64,000 nt of DNA, taken from the NCBI RefSeq assembly GCF_008757455.1, contig NZ_VCMV01000013.1:509237-573236 (forward strand), written 5' to 3'. The notes beneath the pieces are model-generated. The model was not told where the DNA came from, did no database searches, and saw only the letters and a program-made list of their open reading frames with translations. Within the stretch, counting starts at the first letter, position 1. Each line of letters starts with the position of its first letter. Source of the stretch: Microvirga brassicacearum. GTDB taxonomy: Bacteria > Pseudomonadota > Alphaproteobacteria > Rhizobiales > Beijerinckiaceae. Position numbers and translations under genes: made by a program. This document shows positions 9,150 through 18,578 of this stretch, piece by piece.

Positions 9150-11510
9150 TCAGATGACGAAGAAATCGGCGGCCGTCAGGGACAGTCCCTTCTTCAAGAC
9201 CGCGAAATCCGTGGCCTTCGCCGTGCCCGAGCCGTCGGCGTCATAGGACAGGACGCCCTTCTTCTTGTTGTAGATGACGTAGTCGTTTTTATCCTTCGGC
9301 TTGTCGAGCGCAAAAAAGGCCTTGTTCAGCTTGCCGGGCTTGAGCGGCGTGCCTTTGCCGATCTTCTTGAAGATCGCGTTGTCGAGCTGGATGCTGTCAT
9401 CCTTGACGCTGAAGTCCGTTATCTTGTCGAGATTAGTCTTCTTGTTCAGCTTGGTCTCGAACACGAAAATGTCTTTGCCCTTGCCGCCGGTCAGCAGGTC
9501 GTTGCCGTCCATGCCCGCCAGCTTGTTTCTGCCGGCATTGCCGATGATCGCGTTGATTGCCTCGTTGCCACCGAGATTGATCGAGGCGCCTCCGGCATTG
9601 GCCACCAGCTTCTCGACCGATGCTCCGGCGGTGAGATTGAAGCTTGCGCTGGCGGTGACGCTATCCGTACCTTCGCCGGCGCTTTCCAGCACAACATCAA
9701 AGGCGTTGTCGACGACGTAGACGTCATTGCCTGATCCGCCCTTCAGCTGGTCGGCGCCCGTTCCACCATCCAGGACGTCGTTGCCGCCTTCTGCCCGAAG
9801 ATCGTCATTGCCCGTGCCGCCGTTAAGAACGTCGCTGCCGTCGCCGGATTCATTGATCGTATCGTCACCGTCTCCGCCATAAACGATATCGTTGCCTGTC
9901 GCGCCATTGAGTTGATCGCGACCTGCGCCGCCATCGATGACATTGTTTCCGTCGTTGCCGAACATCGTGTTGTCGAGCGCGTTGCCGGTGCCGCTGATGT
10001 TGCCGGCGCCATTCTCCATGGCGAGATATTCCAGATTGGCTGCGAGCGTGTAGTTGGCCCTGGTGATAACGCGATCGAAGGAGCCGCCGCCGGCTAACTC
10101 AGTCACCATATCGCTAGTGGAATCGACGATGTAGAGATCGTCTCCGGTGCCACCGACCATGATGTCGTCACCGCCGCCGCCGATCAACGTATCGGAACCG
10201 GCATCGCCCGTGAGGGTGTTCCGGCCGCTATTGCCGACGATGAGGTTGTCGCCCGTGTTACCGGTGGCATTGAAATCGCGCGTGCCCGTTACCGTGACAC
10301 TCTCGAGGAATGCCCCGAGCGTGTAGGCATTCGCCGCGTAGGCGGCGGTGATCTCAATCGTGTCGGTACCTTCAAGTGCAAATTCTTCGATGATGTCAGC
10401 ATCATCGATCACGTAAGTATCGTTGCCGAGGCTGCCCGCGAGAGTGTCCGCACCGACACCGCCGTTCAGCCTGTTACTTCCGTCGTTGCCGATGATCTGG
10501 TTGTCGAGGTCATTGCCGGTGCCGTCGATGTTGCCATGATCGGCCAGTTCCAGTCTTTCGAACTCGCCGTCGCCGAGAGTGTAGCTGATGGACGCAACCA
10601 CCAGATCTATACCTTCGCCGACAAGCTCCGTCAGTGTACCGTCCGTATCGTCAACAAGATAGATGTCGTCGCCCTGCCCACCTTCCAGCGTGTCAGCCCC
10701 TCCGCAGCCTTTGAGCGTATCGTTGCCCGCACCACCGACGATGCTGTTGACACCGGTGTTGCCATAGAGCGCGTTGGCGTCATTGTTCCCTGTAAGATTG
10801 TGATCGTCCTCGTCGAACAAAATAACTTGTTCGATATGGGCGTACTCAGTCAAATTCAGATCGATGTCGATCGTCGAGAATATTGTGTCAGCCCCTTCAT
10901 TGGCATTTTCAGTCACGACCGTGCTGGCGTCGTTGATATAATATGTGTCGTTGCCTTGACCGCCGGCCAGTTCATCCAAACCGCCGCCGCCGTCGAGGAC
11001 ATCGTCGCCCAATCCGCCAAATATGAAGTTGTTGTCACTGTTCCCGACGAGGATATTCGCGAGGCCGTTGCCGGTGAGATCCAAGTTTCCCGGCCCGGTG
11101 AGCATCGCGTCTTCGACATTGGAGAATGCGACCAAGCTCAGGTCCAGGCTAATCGAGGCAAAGACCGTATCGGCTCCTTCGCCCTCGGCCTCAATAATGA
11201 GATCACCCGAGTCGTCGACATGATAAAGGTCGCTGCCGCCACCGCCCTCGAGCGTGTCTGCCCCAACCCCTCCATCGAGGACGTCTTTGCCAGCGCCTCC
11301 GATCAGGCTATCTGCACCATCCCCGCCGTTGAGCGTGTCTAAGCCGTCCCCACCTAAGATGCTGTTATTTCCACTGTTCCCGGTGATGGTGTTATTGAGC
11401 TCGTTTCCGATTGCGCTTGCATTCGGGTTATTCGGTATTTCCGGGATCGTTAAATCGAGCTCGCCGGGTTCCAGCGTGTAGATATTGGTGAAGGGATTGT
11501 AATCGACCAC
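9150..11510 (-). CDS. Large RTX (hemolysin-type calcium-binding repeat) protein, probably secreted
   Basis: About 786 residues made of glycine- and aspartate-rich RTX nonapeptides (GGxGxDxLx) that bind calcium after export. The repeats are organised in six similar modules of roughly 85-110 residues: an RTX block, a DxYxVDD strand segment, an EGxDTVxxS segment, and a TGNxxxNxIxGN return. The last 110 residues are lysine-rich (GKDIFVFETKLNKKTNLDKI) and end ATDFAVLKKGLSLTAADFFV, like C-terminal signals of type I secretion substrates. No catalytic domain and no type I secretion genes are seen nearby. The GTG at 11510 (AGGG 9 bases upstream) is preferred over an ATG at 11543, which lacks a ribosome site and lies inside a palindrome. 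Adhesin or matrix function is only a guess. Confidence 0.85.
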   Translation of the reverse strand: MVDYNPFTNIYTLEPGELDLTIPEIPNNPNASAIGNELNNTITGNSGNNSILGGDGLDTLNGGDGADSLIGGAGKDVLDGGVGADTLEGGGGSDLYHVDDSGDLIIEAEGEGADTVFASISLDLSLVAFSNVEDAMLTGPGNLDLTGNGLANILVGNSDNNFIFGGLGDDVLDGGGGLDELAGGQGNDTYYINDASTVVTENANEGADTIFSTIDIDLNLTEYAHIEQVILFDEDDHNLTGNNDANALYGNTGVNSIVGGAGNDTLKGCGGADTLEGGQGDDIYLVDDTDGTLTELVGEGIDLVVASISYTLGDGEFERLELADHGNIDGTGNDLDNQIIGNDGSNRLNGGVGADTLAGSLGNDTYVIDDADIIEEFALEGTDTIEITAAYAANAYTLGAFLESVTVTGTRDFNATGNTGDNLIVGNSGRNTLTGDAGSDTLIGGGGDDIMVGGTGDDLYIVDSTSDMVTELAGGGSFDRVITRANYTLAANLEYLAMENGAGNISGTGNALDNTMFGNDGNNVIDGGAGRDQLNGATGNDIVYGGDGDDTINESGDGSDVLNGGTGNDDLRAEGGNDVLDGGTGADQLKGGSGNDVYVVDNAFDVVLESAGEGTDSVTASASFNLTAGASVEKLVANAGGASINLGGNEAINAIIGNAGRNKLAGMDGNDLLTGGKGKDIFVFETKLNKKTNLDKITDFSVKDDSIQLDNAIFKKIGKGTPLKPGKLNKAFFALDKPKDKNDYVIYNKKKGVLSYDADGSGTAKATDFAVLKKGLSLTAADFFVI

Positions 11511-11520
11511 GGCAGCACCC

Positions 11521-11546
11521 TGTATGATGTGATAACATACCATACA
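11521..11546. promoter_or_regulatory. 26-bp imperfect palindrome upstream of the RTX gene
   Basis: TGTATG at 11521 and CATACA at 11541-11546 frame a 26-base sequence that matches its own reverse complement at 20 of 26 positions. It sits 11 bases before the preferred GTG start of the RTX gene. Possibly an operator; the binding protein is unknown. Confidence 0.4.
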
Positions 11547-11610
11547 GGAGGATCTTGGCCGATCAATAGGCTTTCGCCGAGAGCTATCATGCCGCCTTTA
11601 GGCGTGAAAT

Positions 11611-12336
11611 CTAGCGTGCCACGCATTCCCTTAGGAAATCCGCCAGATCATCCGTCACGTAGTCGATATGCGGCGTCCTGACCGCTTCCTGCTCGAACTC
11701 TTCGCGGAAAGGATCGACGGTCTGGGGCACGATCAGGGTCGTGGTCATTCCCAGTTCGTAAGGAACCACCAAGTTCTTGGCGATGTCCTCGAACATGGCC
11801 GAGCGGGCCGGTTCCACCGCGTGCTTCTCCAGGAACGTCTCGTAGGCGCGCCGGTCCGGCTTGGGAACGAAATTGGCGGCGGCGATGTCGAAGATATCCT
11901 CGAAACGGTCGAGAATCCCGAGCTTCCGCGCGACGTTCTCGGCATGCTTTCGTGAGCCGTTGGTGAGGATCAGCTTGCGGCCGGGAAGCTTCTCGATCGC
12001 CTCGCCCAGGCTGGCATTGAGCTCGATGCCCGCATGGTCGATGTCGTGTGCGAAATCAAGAAAGTCATAAGGATCGATGTCGTGCTCATCGATCAGTGCC
12101 CGCAGGGTCGTGCCGTACTTGTGATAGAAATACTTCTGGAGCGCCCGCGCCGAGAGACCGTCGATCCCATACAGGTTGGCAATGTAGAGCGTGATGCGCT
12201 CGTCGACCTGAGGCCAGATCAAGGACGTATGCGGGTAGAGCGTATTGTCGAGATCGAAGATCCACGTGTCCACATGCGAGAACGGTCGGGAATCCGAGGC
12301 AGTCAATGTGTGTCCGTCGACAGGGAGGGCTCTCAT
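11611..12336 (-). CDS. HAD-family hydrolase, pyrimidine 5'-nucleotidase type
   Basis: A 241-residue HAD phosphatase. Motif I with the nucleophile is WIFDLDNTLYPH (about residues 25-36), motif II is LILTNGSRKHAENVARKLG, and motifs III/IV are KPDRRAYETFLEKH and AMFEDIAKNL. This arrangement and the DNTLYP signature are those of pyrimidine 5'-nucleotidases of the SDT1 type, which dephosphorylate nucleotides; substrate specificity cannot be read directly. The first ATG is at 12336 (an upstream TTG is the only earlier start). It lies downstream of argB on the same strand. Confidence 0.88.
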   Translation of the reverse strand: MRALPVDGHTLTASDSRPFSHVDTWIFDLDNTLYPHTSLIWPQVDERITLYIANLYGIDGLSARALQKYFYHKYGTTLRALIDEHDIDPYDFLDFAHDIDHAGIELNASLGEAIEKLPGRKLILTNGSRKHAENVARKLGILDRFEDIFDIAAANFVPKPDRRAYETFLEKHAVEPARSAMFEDIAKNLVVPYELGMTTTLIVPQTVDPFREEFEQEAVRTPHIDYVTDDLADFLRECVAR

Positions 12337-12414
12337 GGTATCCAAAGATGACAATGGGGCCGCCGGGGCCCCACTGTTTCAATATACGCTCGCGGAGAGC
12401 CGATTTAAAGACCC

Positions 12415-13329
12415 TCAGGCGCGGCGGATCAGGGTGCCGGCGCCGTGGTCGGTGAACAGCTCCAGCAAGACTGAATGGGGCACCTTGCCGTCGAGGATGA
12501 CCACCGCCTCCACGCCCCGCTCGAGGGCATAGATGCAGGTCTCGATCTTGGGGATCATGCCGTCGGTGATGGTGCCGTCGGCAATGAGCCGCCGGCAATC
12601 GTCGATGGTCATCTCGGGAATCAGGTTCTTGTTCTTGTCGAGGACGCCTGGCACGTCCGTCAGGAGCAGAAGGCGTTTTGCCATCATGGCGCCCGCGATC
12701 GCACCCGCGAAGGTGTCCGCATTGACATTGTAGGTCTGGCCGTCCTGACCGACGGCGACCGGCGCCAGAACCGGAATCAGCTCCGCGCTGAGCACCTGGT
12801 CGAGAACCGCCCGGTTCACCTTCTCGGGTTCCCCGACGAAGCCAAGGTCCAGCACCTTCTCGATATTCGAATCGGGGTCCACCATCGTGCGCGTCACCTT
12901 GCGGGCGGTGACCATATTGCCGTCCTTGCCGCAAAGGCCGACGGCCTTTCCGCCCTCGGCGCCGATCCAGCCGACGATCTGCTTGTTGATGGAACCCGCC
13001 AGCACCATCTCGACGACCTCGACGGTCGCTTGGTCTGTGACCCGCAGGCCGGCCTTGAACTCGGACTTGATGCCGAGCTTTTCCAGCATCTTGCCGATCT
13101 GCGGGCCGCCGCCATGCACCACGATGGGCTTGATCCCCGATTGCTCGAGCAGAACCACGTCCTCGGCGAAATCCTCCGCCGCTGCCCGATCACCCATGGC
13201 GTGGCCGCCATACTTGATGACGACGACCTCCTGGTCGTAGCGCTGCATATGAGGCAGCGCTTGCACGAGCACTTCCGCCTGAACGTGGACGTCGGGCAAT
13301 TGCTCAACCCGGGAAGGCGATTCGGACAT
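12415..13329 (-). CDS. argB: Acetylglutamate kinase
   Basis: ArgB (304 residues) phosphorylates N-acetylglutamate, the second step of arginine synthesis. Seen are the nucleotide-binding [11 protein letters not shown] (about 37-47), the substrate loop [13 protein letters not shown] (about 71-83), the [14 protein letters not shown] segment and LTDVPGVLD with the C-terminal [21 protein letters not shown]. The N-terminal extension before the kinase core (about 30 residues) is typical of arginine-sensitive alphaproteobacterial enzymes. argB lies downstream of DUF423 and engB on the same strand, consistent with the conserved engB-argB order in this group. Confidence 0.97.
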   Translation of the reverse strand: MSESPSRVEQLPDVHVQAEVLVQALPHMQRYDQEVVVIKYGGHAMGDRAAAEDFAEDVVLLEQSGIKPIVVHGGGPQIGKMLEKLGIKSEFKAGLRVTDQATVEVVEMVLAGSINKQIVGWIGAEGGKAVGLCGKDGNMVTARKVTRTMVDPDSNIEKVLDLGFVGEPEKVNRAVLDQVLSAELIPVLAPVAVGQDGQTYNVNADTFAGAIAGAMMAKRLLLLTDVPGVLDKNKNLIPEMTIDDCRRLIADGTITDGMIPKIETCIYALERGVEAVVILDGKVPHSVLLELFTDHGAGTLIRRA

Positions 13330-13404
13330 GGACGACTCCGGCTCGGGAGGTGAACGAAACGGGATGCGTTCTAGACCAGCCGGGCCGGTCTGGAAACAGG
13401 CGCT

Positions 13405-13776
13405 TCAAGATCTGGGGCGAACAAAAGCAGCAGCGCCCGCCAAAATCCAGCCGAGCATCAGCAGGACGCCACCGGTTGGCGCGGCCATCGGCGCCAGCGC
13501 GACACCGGACAAGGCCCGTCGCGAGAGGTCGCCGCAGAACAGCACGAGACCGAGAGCCAGAACATAGCCCGCGAGCCGCCCCAGCTTGAGGTTGATGGCG
13601 GCGCTCGCCATCAGGGCGACGAGGGCCAGGAGAGCCGGGGCATGAAACAGCAGAAATTGCGCCGCGATTTGAAGCGAGCCGTTTCCGGTCATGTGCGTGG
13701 CCGCGGCCGAGAGAGCGACGCCCGCCAATCCCGCCAGCGCCGCGAGAGCGGCGAGAGTGCGGTCGGCCAGGCTCAT
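13405..13776 (-). CDS. DUF423 family small membrane protein
   Basis: A 123-residue protein with four hydrophobic segments (for example LAALAALAGLAGVALSAAA, FLLFHAPALLALVALMASAA, LAGYVLALGLVLFCGDL and GVLLMLGWILAGAAAFV). The pattern GVALSAAATH...FHAPALL and the phrase APTGGVLLMLGWI are those of DUF423 (YgdD-type) proteins of unknown function. Its ATG overlaps the engB stop by 4 bases (ATGA), so it is translationally coupled to engB and probably to argB downstream. Confidence 0.85.
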   Translation of the reverse strand: MSLADRTLAALAALAGLAGVALSAAATHMTGNGSLQIAAQFLLFHAPALLALVALMASAAINLKLGRLAGYVLALGLVLFCGDLSRRALSGVALAPMAAPTGGVLLMLGWILAGAAAFVRPRS

Positions 13777-14429
13777 CCGGCGCCTCTTTCGCTCAGGAGC
13801 CGCGCAACCGAGGTCCGCAGATCGGCGACACCGGCGCCGGTCCGGCTCGACGTCGGGATGATTTCGGGGAAAGCCGCGGCGCGTTTGGCGATGTTAACGG
13901 CCGTTTCAGCGAGCCGTTCCTCGATCCCGCCAGGCTTCAACTCGTCGGCCTTCGTCAGCACGATCTGGTAGGAGACGGCTGCCTTGTCGAGCGTTTCCAG
14001 CAAGGTCTCGTCCACCGGCTTGATGCCGTGGCGAGCATCGATGAGCAGATACACCCGCGCGAGGCTGGAGCGGCCCCGCAGGTAATCATGGATCAGCTTC
14101 GTCCAGGCCTGAACCTTGGCCTTTTCGACTGCCGCATAACCATAGCCGGGCATATCGACGAGGTGAAAGCGCCCGCCGATGTCGAAGAAGTTGAGCTGCT
14201 GCGTTCGCCCCGGCGTGTGGGAGGTCCTGGCGAGGGTATTGCGCCCCGTGAGAGCGTTCACGAGGCTCGATTTGCCCACGTTCGAGCGGCCCGCGAAGGC
14301 GATCTCCACCTTGGACATGGGGGGCAGGTTCGTCAGGGAGTTCGCCGCCCAGATGAAATCTGCCTCGCCGGCAAACAGTTTGCGGCCAGTTTCGATAAAG
14401 GGGTCGGTATCAGGATCCATGTCGTTCAT
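13773..14429 (-). CDS. engB: Ribosome biogenesis GTP-binding protein EngB (YihA/YsxC)
   Basis: A 218-residue TRAFAC GTPase needed for large ribosomal subunit assembly. G1 is AGRSNVGKSSLVNAL (about residues 46-60), G2 is the T in SHTPGRTQQLNFF, G3 is DMPGYGYA, G4 is LTKADEL. Two in-frame ATGs (14429 and 14471) are possible; 14429 is preferred because AAGGAG lies just ahead of it, though the spacing is short. It follows the yidC-rnpA-rpmH and CYTH-CHAD block and precedes DUF423 and argB. Confidence 0.94.
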   Translation of the reverse strand: MNDMDPDTDPFIETGRKLFAGEADFIWAANSLTNLPPMSKVEIAFAGRSNVGKSSLVNALTGRNTLARTSHTPGRTQQLNFFDIGGRFHLVDMPGYGYAAVEKAKVQAWTKLIHDYLRGRSSLARVYLLIDARHGIKPVDETLLETLDKAAVSYQIVLTKADELKPGGIEERLAETAVNIAKRAAAFPEIIPTSSRTGAGVADLRTSVARLLSERGAG

Positions 14430-14505
14430 GGGCTCCTTATCGACGCTCCGGCGCTGTTCTTCAAGACGCATCGAAGATCGGCGCCTCGGCAGCTGCTCGG
14501 ATGTT

Positions 14506-16080
14506 CTAGTTCCAGAAAGGTTTCGCGGACCGCAGCCGACGCGCCGCGACCCCTGCGCGGCGCATCAATGTCTGGAGTCGCGCCGCGTCGGCTTCTGCTC
14601 GGCTGTCGACGAGGGACGGCAAAAGGCGCCGCCGGACCGTCAGGTCATTCATCTCGCCGAGAATGTCCTGGAGCTGTTCGAGGGATTTCAGCAAGGATTT
14701 TCGGCGCGATCCCCTGGCCCGTCCCTTGAAGGTATCCGCAAAGAACTCGGAGCCGTACCGCAGCGCCTTGATGCGCATCCGAAATTTGTGCCGCTTCTCG
14801 GTGGAGAGATCGTCGATGCGTTTCGCATCGCGTCGAATGCGGTTCCAGCGCCTGGCGAGCGCCCTCCTGGCGAGCTTTTCGACAGGCCTGTCTCGCGCGC
14901 GAACGGTTCTCGCCGAGGCGTCGGTGAGCCAGGTGCCCGCTTCAATCCAGATCGCTGCTCGCAGCAGCGCCTTTTTAAAGCGGGGCTTGTCGAGATTTTG
15001 CGCCAGCGTTGCGTAGGCGCGGTTTCGCTGCTCCTCGACTTCATCCAGGGCGGCTTGCGACGACTCCAACGTGCCGTTTTCGTGAAGGCGCTGATGCAGG
15101 ACGTCGAGGTCGCGGGCCTCCGCCAACAGCTTCGCAGCTCGTCGCAACTCCTTCCGGATCCCCCGGGTCTCCGATCCGGCAAGCATCTCCTTGAAGAATG
15201 ACAGGGCGGTTCGCAGGCGCCGGAAGCCCACACGCATCTGGTGCAGCGCCTCAGGGTCCCCGTAGGATCGCAGCAACTCCTCGTTCTGAACGATCTGCGA
15301 CAGCGTTTCAGCGGCGATCATCTGAAACGCGTTCGCGCTCTGCTCCCCCGCCGGCACAGCAGCATGCGCCGCCTTGACCGGCTGTGCCGGAAAGGCATCC
15401 AGAAGGCGATATCCCCGTTCGGATTTCGCCAGCATCGAAAGGCGCATCGGTGCGGCGCCCAGGAGATCCTTCACGGTGAGGAAAAGTGCCCGAGGTTCAC
15501 CGTCCTTCAGTTCGAGCTCGATTTCCGTGACCTGATCGGATCGCTCGCCCGCCGCCACGATCGTTCGGTCGAGCACCAGTTCAATTGCGGAATTGTCTCG
15601 CCCGACCAGAAACGCATGGCGCCTGGTTCTGACTGTAAAGAGCGGTCGAATTTGAACGCGGGTTGCTTCATCATCGACGAACGGCTGCAGCGGCGTTTTT
15701 CTCGCTGCGGTCTGGTCGAGCGTGCCGTCGACCTCCGTTTCCCATTCTGCGCGGTCGAACGCAACTCCGCGCGGCCCCTGTTCGGCCTTGATGGTCTGGA
15801 CGAGGCGTCCCTGGTGTTCCCGGATGCGGAGGGACATTCCGGCGCGCCGCAGGGCCTGATCGGGCGTGTCGAAATAGATTGCCGTGAGAATGCCGCTGCT
15901 GTCAGGAAGCGGCTGTGCATCGGCGATGACCGGATTGTGGAGCAGGTGGCCGATGTCGCGAGAATTGCAAACCAGTTTCAACTCATGTTCACGGGGGGCG
16001 GAGTCGTCCGCGGGCGAGTTTTTGCGCTTCCGTGCGGATGCCATGCAACCGTTGCCATTCGCCTTGGTTCGCCCACGCAT
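14506..16080 (-). CDS. CYTH and CHAD domain protein (inorganic triphosphatase-like)
   Basis: About 524 residues. The N-terminal CYTH domain shows EHELKLVC (the ExExK-type start), IYFDTPDQALRRAGMSLRIR and a series of charged strands ending ERGYRLLD; such domains hydrolyse triphosphates or polyphosphate with metal. The C-terminal CHAD domain (about residues 260-524) is helical and rich in His/Arg, with DPEALHQMRVGFRRLRTAL and RHKFRMRIKALRYGSEFF, and CHAD domains are known to bind polyphosphate. It is a long, very basic protein. Start is uncertain (ATG 16080 or 16044; no clear ribosome site). It lies between engB and the yidC terminator, so it has its own transcript. Confidence 0.88.
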   Translation of the reverse strand: MRGRTKANGNGCMASARKRKNSPADDSAPREHELKLVCNSRDIGHLLHNPVIADAQPLPDSSGILTAIYFDTPDQALRRAGMSLRIREHQGRLVQTIKAEQGPRGVAFDRAEWETEVDGTLDQTAARKTPLQPFVDDEATRVQIRPLFTVRTRRHAFLVGRDNSAIELVLDRTIVAAGERSDQVTEIELELKDGEPRALFLTVKDLLGAAPMRLSMLAKSERGYRLLDAFPAQPVKAAHAAVPAGEQSANAFQMIAAETLSQIVQNEELLRSYGDPEALHQMRVGFRRLRTALSFFKEMLAGSETRGIRKELRRAAKLLAEARDLDVLHQRLHENGTLESSQAALDEVEEQRNRAYATLAQNLDKPRFKKALLRAAIWIEAGTWLTDASARTVRARDRPVEKLARRALARRWNRIRRDAKRIDDLSTEKRHKFRMRIKALRYGSEFFADTFKGRARGSRRKSLLKSLEQLQDILGEMNDLTVRRRLLPSLVDSRAEADAARLQTLMRRAGVAARRLRSAKPFWN

Positions 16081-16121
16081 ATAGCGCGCGACACGGATGG
16101 GCAAAGGCGAGGCGGGCAGAC

Positions 16122-16152
16122 AAAAAAACCCCGGAGCGATCCGGGGTTTTTC
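16122..16152 (-). terminator. Terminator after yidC
   Basis: AAAAAACCCCGG and CCGGGGTTTTT pair around a 6-base loop. On the minus strand the stem is followed by a T run, right after the yidC stop, so it ends the rpmH-rnpA-yidC transcript. Confidence 0.88.
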
Positions 16153-16171
16153 ATTTCACAGGGTCACGGGA

Positions 16172-18004
16172 TCAACCCTTCGCCGGGCTTTTCTTGCCGA
16201 AGAGGCCGCGCAGGTTGTCCCACAGCTCTATCTTCACGCCATTACGCCGCATGATGAATCCTTGCTGCGTCACCGACAGCAGGTTGTTCCAGGCCCAATA
16301 GATCACGAGGCCGGCCGGGAACGAGCCGAGCATGAAGGTGAAGATCACCGGCATCCAGGCGAAGATCTGCTTCTGGACCGGATCCGGCGGCTCCGGATTC
16401 ATCTTCATCTGGAGCCACATGGTGATGCCCATGATGAGCGGCCATGCGCCGAGCATCAGGAACGAGCCGATCATCGGAACCGATCCCGGATTGTACGGGA
16501 GAAGCCCGAACAGATTGAAGACCGATGTCGGGTCCGGCGCCGCGAGATCGCGGATCCAGCCGAAGAACGGCGCGTGGCGCATTTCGATGGTGACGAACAA
16601 TACCTTGTAGAGCGCGAAGAAGACCGGGATCTGGATCAGCACCGGCCAGCAGCCGGCGACCGGATTGATCTTCTCCTTCTTGTACAACTCCATCAGCGCC
16701 TGTTGCTGCTTGAGCTTGTCATCCGCATAGCGTTCACGGATCGAGGTCATTTCCGGCTGCACCGCCTTCATCTTTGCCATGGAGGCATAAGATTTGTTGG
16801 CGAGCGGGAAGAAGATGATCTTCAGAATGACGGTCACGATCAGGATGGCGACGCCGAAATTGCCGACGAGGCGGTAGAAGAAGTCGAGAACCTTGAAGAG
16901 CGGCTTGGTGATGAAATAGAACCACCCCCAATCGATCAGCCGGTCGAAGTTCTTGATGCTGTACGTGTCCTGATATTGATCGACGACGGCGACTTCCTTC
17001 GCGCCGGCGAACAGGCGTTTCGTCGTTTCGGTGGTGGCACCGGGCTGAAGGGTCTGGACGCCTCCCAGGATATTGGCCTGATAGACTTTTCCAGCCGGAT
17101 CCTGGCGCGCCGTGAACGAGCCTTGGAAAGGTTGTGTCTGGTCCGGAACGACAGCCGCCGCCCAGTATTTGTCGGTAATACCGACGAAGCCACCAACGGC
17201 GTTGTCCCAGATTTTGCCCAGGGTGTTCTGGCCGGACACGGGCTCACCCTTGTCGAGGGTGGCGTAGGTGAATTCCTGGAGCCCCTGATCACCCAATACG
17301 CCGATCAGGCCTTCGTGAAGGACGTAGTACCCGAGGGTCGTCGGTGTCCCGTGGCGCGAGACCAGACCATACGGATGGAGCGTCACCGGCGCGGAACCGC
17401 GGTTGTCGACCGAATCCTTGACCGTGAACATGAACTTGTCGTCGACCGAGACCACGCGCCGGAAGACTAGGCCCTGTCCGTTGTCCCATGTCAAAGTCAC
17501 GGGGCTCGCAGGCGTCAGGGCGTTTTTATCGGCCGCCCAGAGAGTGTTGGGACCCGGCAGGGAATCGGGCTGCGCGCCGACCCAGCCGAACTCGGCGTAA
17601 TAGGGGTTTTGCGTGCCGGAGGGCGAGAAGAGCACGATGCTCGGGCTGTTGGCGTCCACTGTTTCGTGGAAATTCCTGAGCAGGACGTCATCGATCCGCC
17701 CCCCGCGCAGGTTGAGCGAGCCGCGGATGGCCGGAGTGTCGATGGCGACGCGGGGCGAGCGCGACAAGGCGGCCTCGCGGGACTCGGCGACGGAAACGGC
17801 CGGCGGCGACGGGACGGCTCCAGGAGCGGGCGCCTGAGCCGGTGTTCCGGACGTGGCGGGCGCATTCGGATTGACCTGTGCCGATTGCTGTTGGGCGGCA
17901 CGTTGCCGTTCAGCCTCCGGCGCGGCGAAGAAATACTGCCAGCCGATCAGGATCGCCATCGACAGCGCGATAGCCACGATGAGGTTCTTGTTTTCGTTAC
18001 GCAT
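16172..18004 (-). CDS. yidC: Membrane protein insertase YidC
   Basis: YidC (610 residues) inserts and folds inner-membrane proteins, alone or with SecYEG. It has an N-terminal signal-anchor helix ([20 protein letters not shown], about residues 5-24), a Pro/Ala/Gln-rich linker, the large periplasmic domain (to about 350), and the conserved five-helix C-terminal core with [20 protein letters not shown] and the coiled region [19 protein letters not shown]. The start ATG at 18004 overlaps the rnpA stop by 8 bases. Length is normal for the alphaproteobacterial form. Confidence 0.97.
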   Translation of the reverse strand: MRNENKNLIVAIALSMAILIGWQYFFAAPEAERQRAAQQQSAQVNPNAPATSGTPAQAPAPGAVPSPPAVSVAESREAALSRSPRVAIDTPAIRGSLNLRGGRIDDVLLRNFHETVDANSPSIVLFSPSGTQNPYYAEFGWVGAQPDSLPGPNTLWAADKNALTPASPVTLTWDNGQGLVFRRVVSVDDKFMFTVKDSVDNRGSAPVTLHPYGLVSRHGTPTTLGYYVLHEGLIGVLGDQGLQEFTYATLDKGEPVSGQNTLGKIWDNAVGGFVGITDKYWAAAVVPDQTQPFQGSFTARQDPAGKVYQANILGGVQTLQPGATTETTKRLFAGAKEVAVVDQYQDTYSIKNFDRLIDWGWFYFITKPLFKVLDFFYRLVGNFGVAILIVTVILKIIFFPLANKSYASMAKMKAVQPEMTSIRERYADDKLKQQQALMELYKKEKINPVAGCWPVLIQIPVFFALYKVLFVTIEMRHAPFFGWIRDLAAPDPTSVFNLFGLLPYNPGSVPMIGSFLMLGAWPLIMGITMWLQMKMNPEPPDPVQKQIFAWMPVIFTFMLGSFPAGLVIYWAWNNLLSVTQQGFIMRRNGVKIELWDNLRGLFGKKSPAKG

Positions 18005-18425
18005 GGGAATTTCCGCGACGCTCGCCGTTGGTGGGAGGTGAGGAGGAGGGCGGACGGTCCTCCGACCGTGTACTCTTGGGCTTCGTGACCGCCCGAAGCG
18101 CACGCCGAAGATCGTCGATCAGCAAATCGTAGTCTGCGGTCAGGATGTCGCGCCGACCAATGATCACGATGTCAGCATCGACGTGACGGTAATCGAGGCC
18201 GGCTTTCTGGCAGACGGTCCGCAGCCGCCGCTTGATCCGGTTGCGCTCGGTGGCATGACCCACTCGTTTTGTGACAGTCAACCCAATCCGGAGCCCACAA
18301 TCCGCCTCTCTGAGGCGGCCCTGCACCGTCATCCGCTCCGTATGAAAGCGGCGGCCCGAGGCCGCCGCGACGAAGTCAGGTCGTTTCTTGAGGCGCCCGA
18401 TCGAACCTGCGCAAGGCTCGCGCAT
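17997..18425 (-). CDS. rnpA: Ribonuclease P protein component
   Basis: RnpA (142 residues) is the basic protein subunit of RNase P, which trims the 5' ends of precursor tRNAs. The family core is clear: [20 protein letters not shown] near the start and the RNR-type motif [17 protein letters not shown] (about residues 55-72). The C-terminal tail is Ser/Pro-rich and longer than in E. coli, and overlaps the yidC start. Order rpmH-rnpA-yidC is standard. The start ATG at 18425 is one of two close candidates. Confidence 0.93.
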   Translation of the reverse strand: MREPCAGSIGRLKKRPDFVAAASGRRFHTERMTVQGRLREADCGLRIGLTVTKRVGHATERNRIKRRLRTVCQKAGLDYRHVDADIVIIGRRDILTADYDLLIDDLRRALRAVTKPKSTRSEDRPPSSSPPTNGERRGNSHA

Positions 18426-18443
18426 CGGGCCCAAGACGCCGGG

Positions 18444-18578
18444 TTACGCCGACAGGCGCTTGCGGCCGTGAGCGCGGCGGGCCGCAATCACCTTGCGGCC
18501 ACCCTTCGTCGCCATGCGCGCACGAAAGCCATGGCGGCGCTTGCGAACGAGCTTGCTCGGTTGATACGTCCTCTTCAC
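18444..18578 (-). CDS. rpmH: 50S ribosomal protein L34
   Basis: A 44-residue, very basic protein read from the sequence: it starts [20 protein letters not shown] after the initiator and ends [11 protein letters not shown], which is full-length L34. It begins with GTG, not ATG; GGAG lies 8 bases upstream and fixes this start. The gene is too short for many ORF cut-offs but is certain by family match and position, directly upstream of rnpA. Its promoter must lie in 18579-18846, shared with the divergent TVP38 gene. Confidence 0.95.
   Translation of the reverse strand: MKRTYQPSKLVRKRRHGFRARMATKGGRKVIAARRAHGRKRLSA

Noticed and set aside
9150..11510. CRISPR-like repeat array suggested by regular repeats
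   Set aside because: The repeats are coding RTX nonapeptides in one open frame with variable spacing, not identical direct repeats with spacers.
11521..11546. lux box upstream of the RTX gene
   Set aside because: The palindrome is 26 bases with TGTATG arms and lacks the CTGTAG...CTACAG core seen at 49012.
12355..12373. Terminator between argB and the HAD gene
   Set aside because: A 7-bp GC stem (TGGGGCC/GGCCCCA) exists but no T run follows on the minus strand, so it is only a hairpin.
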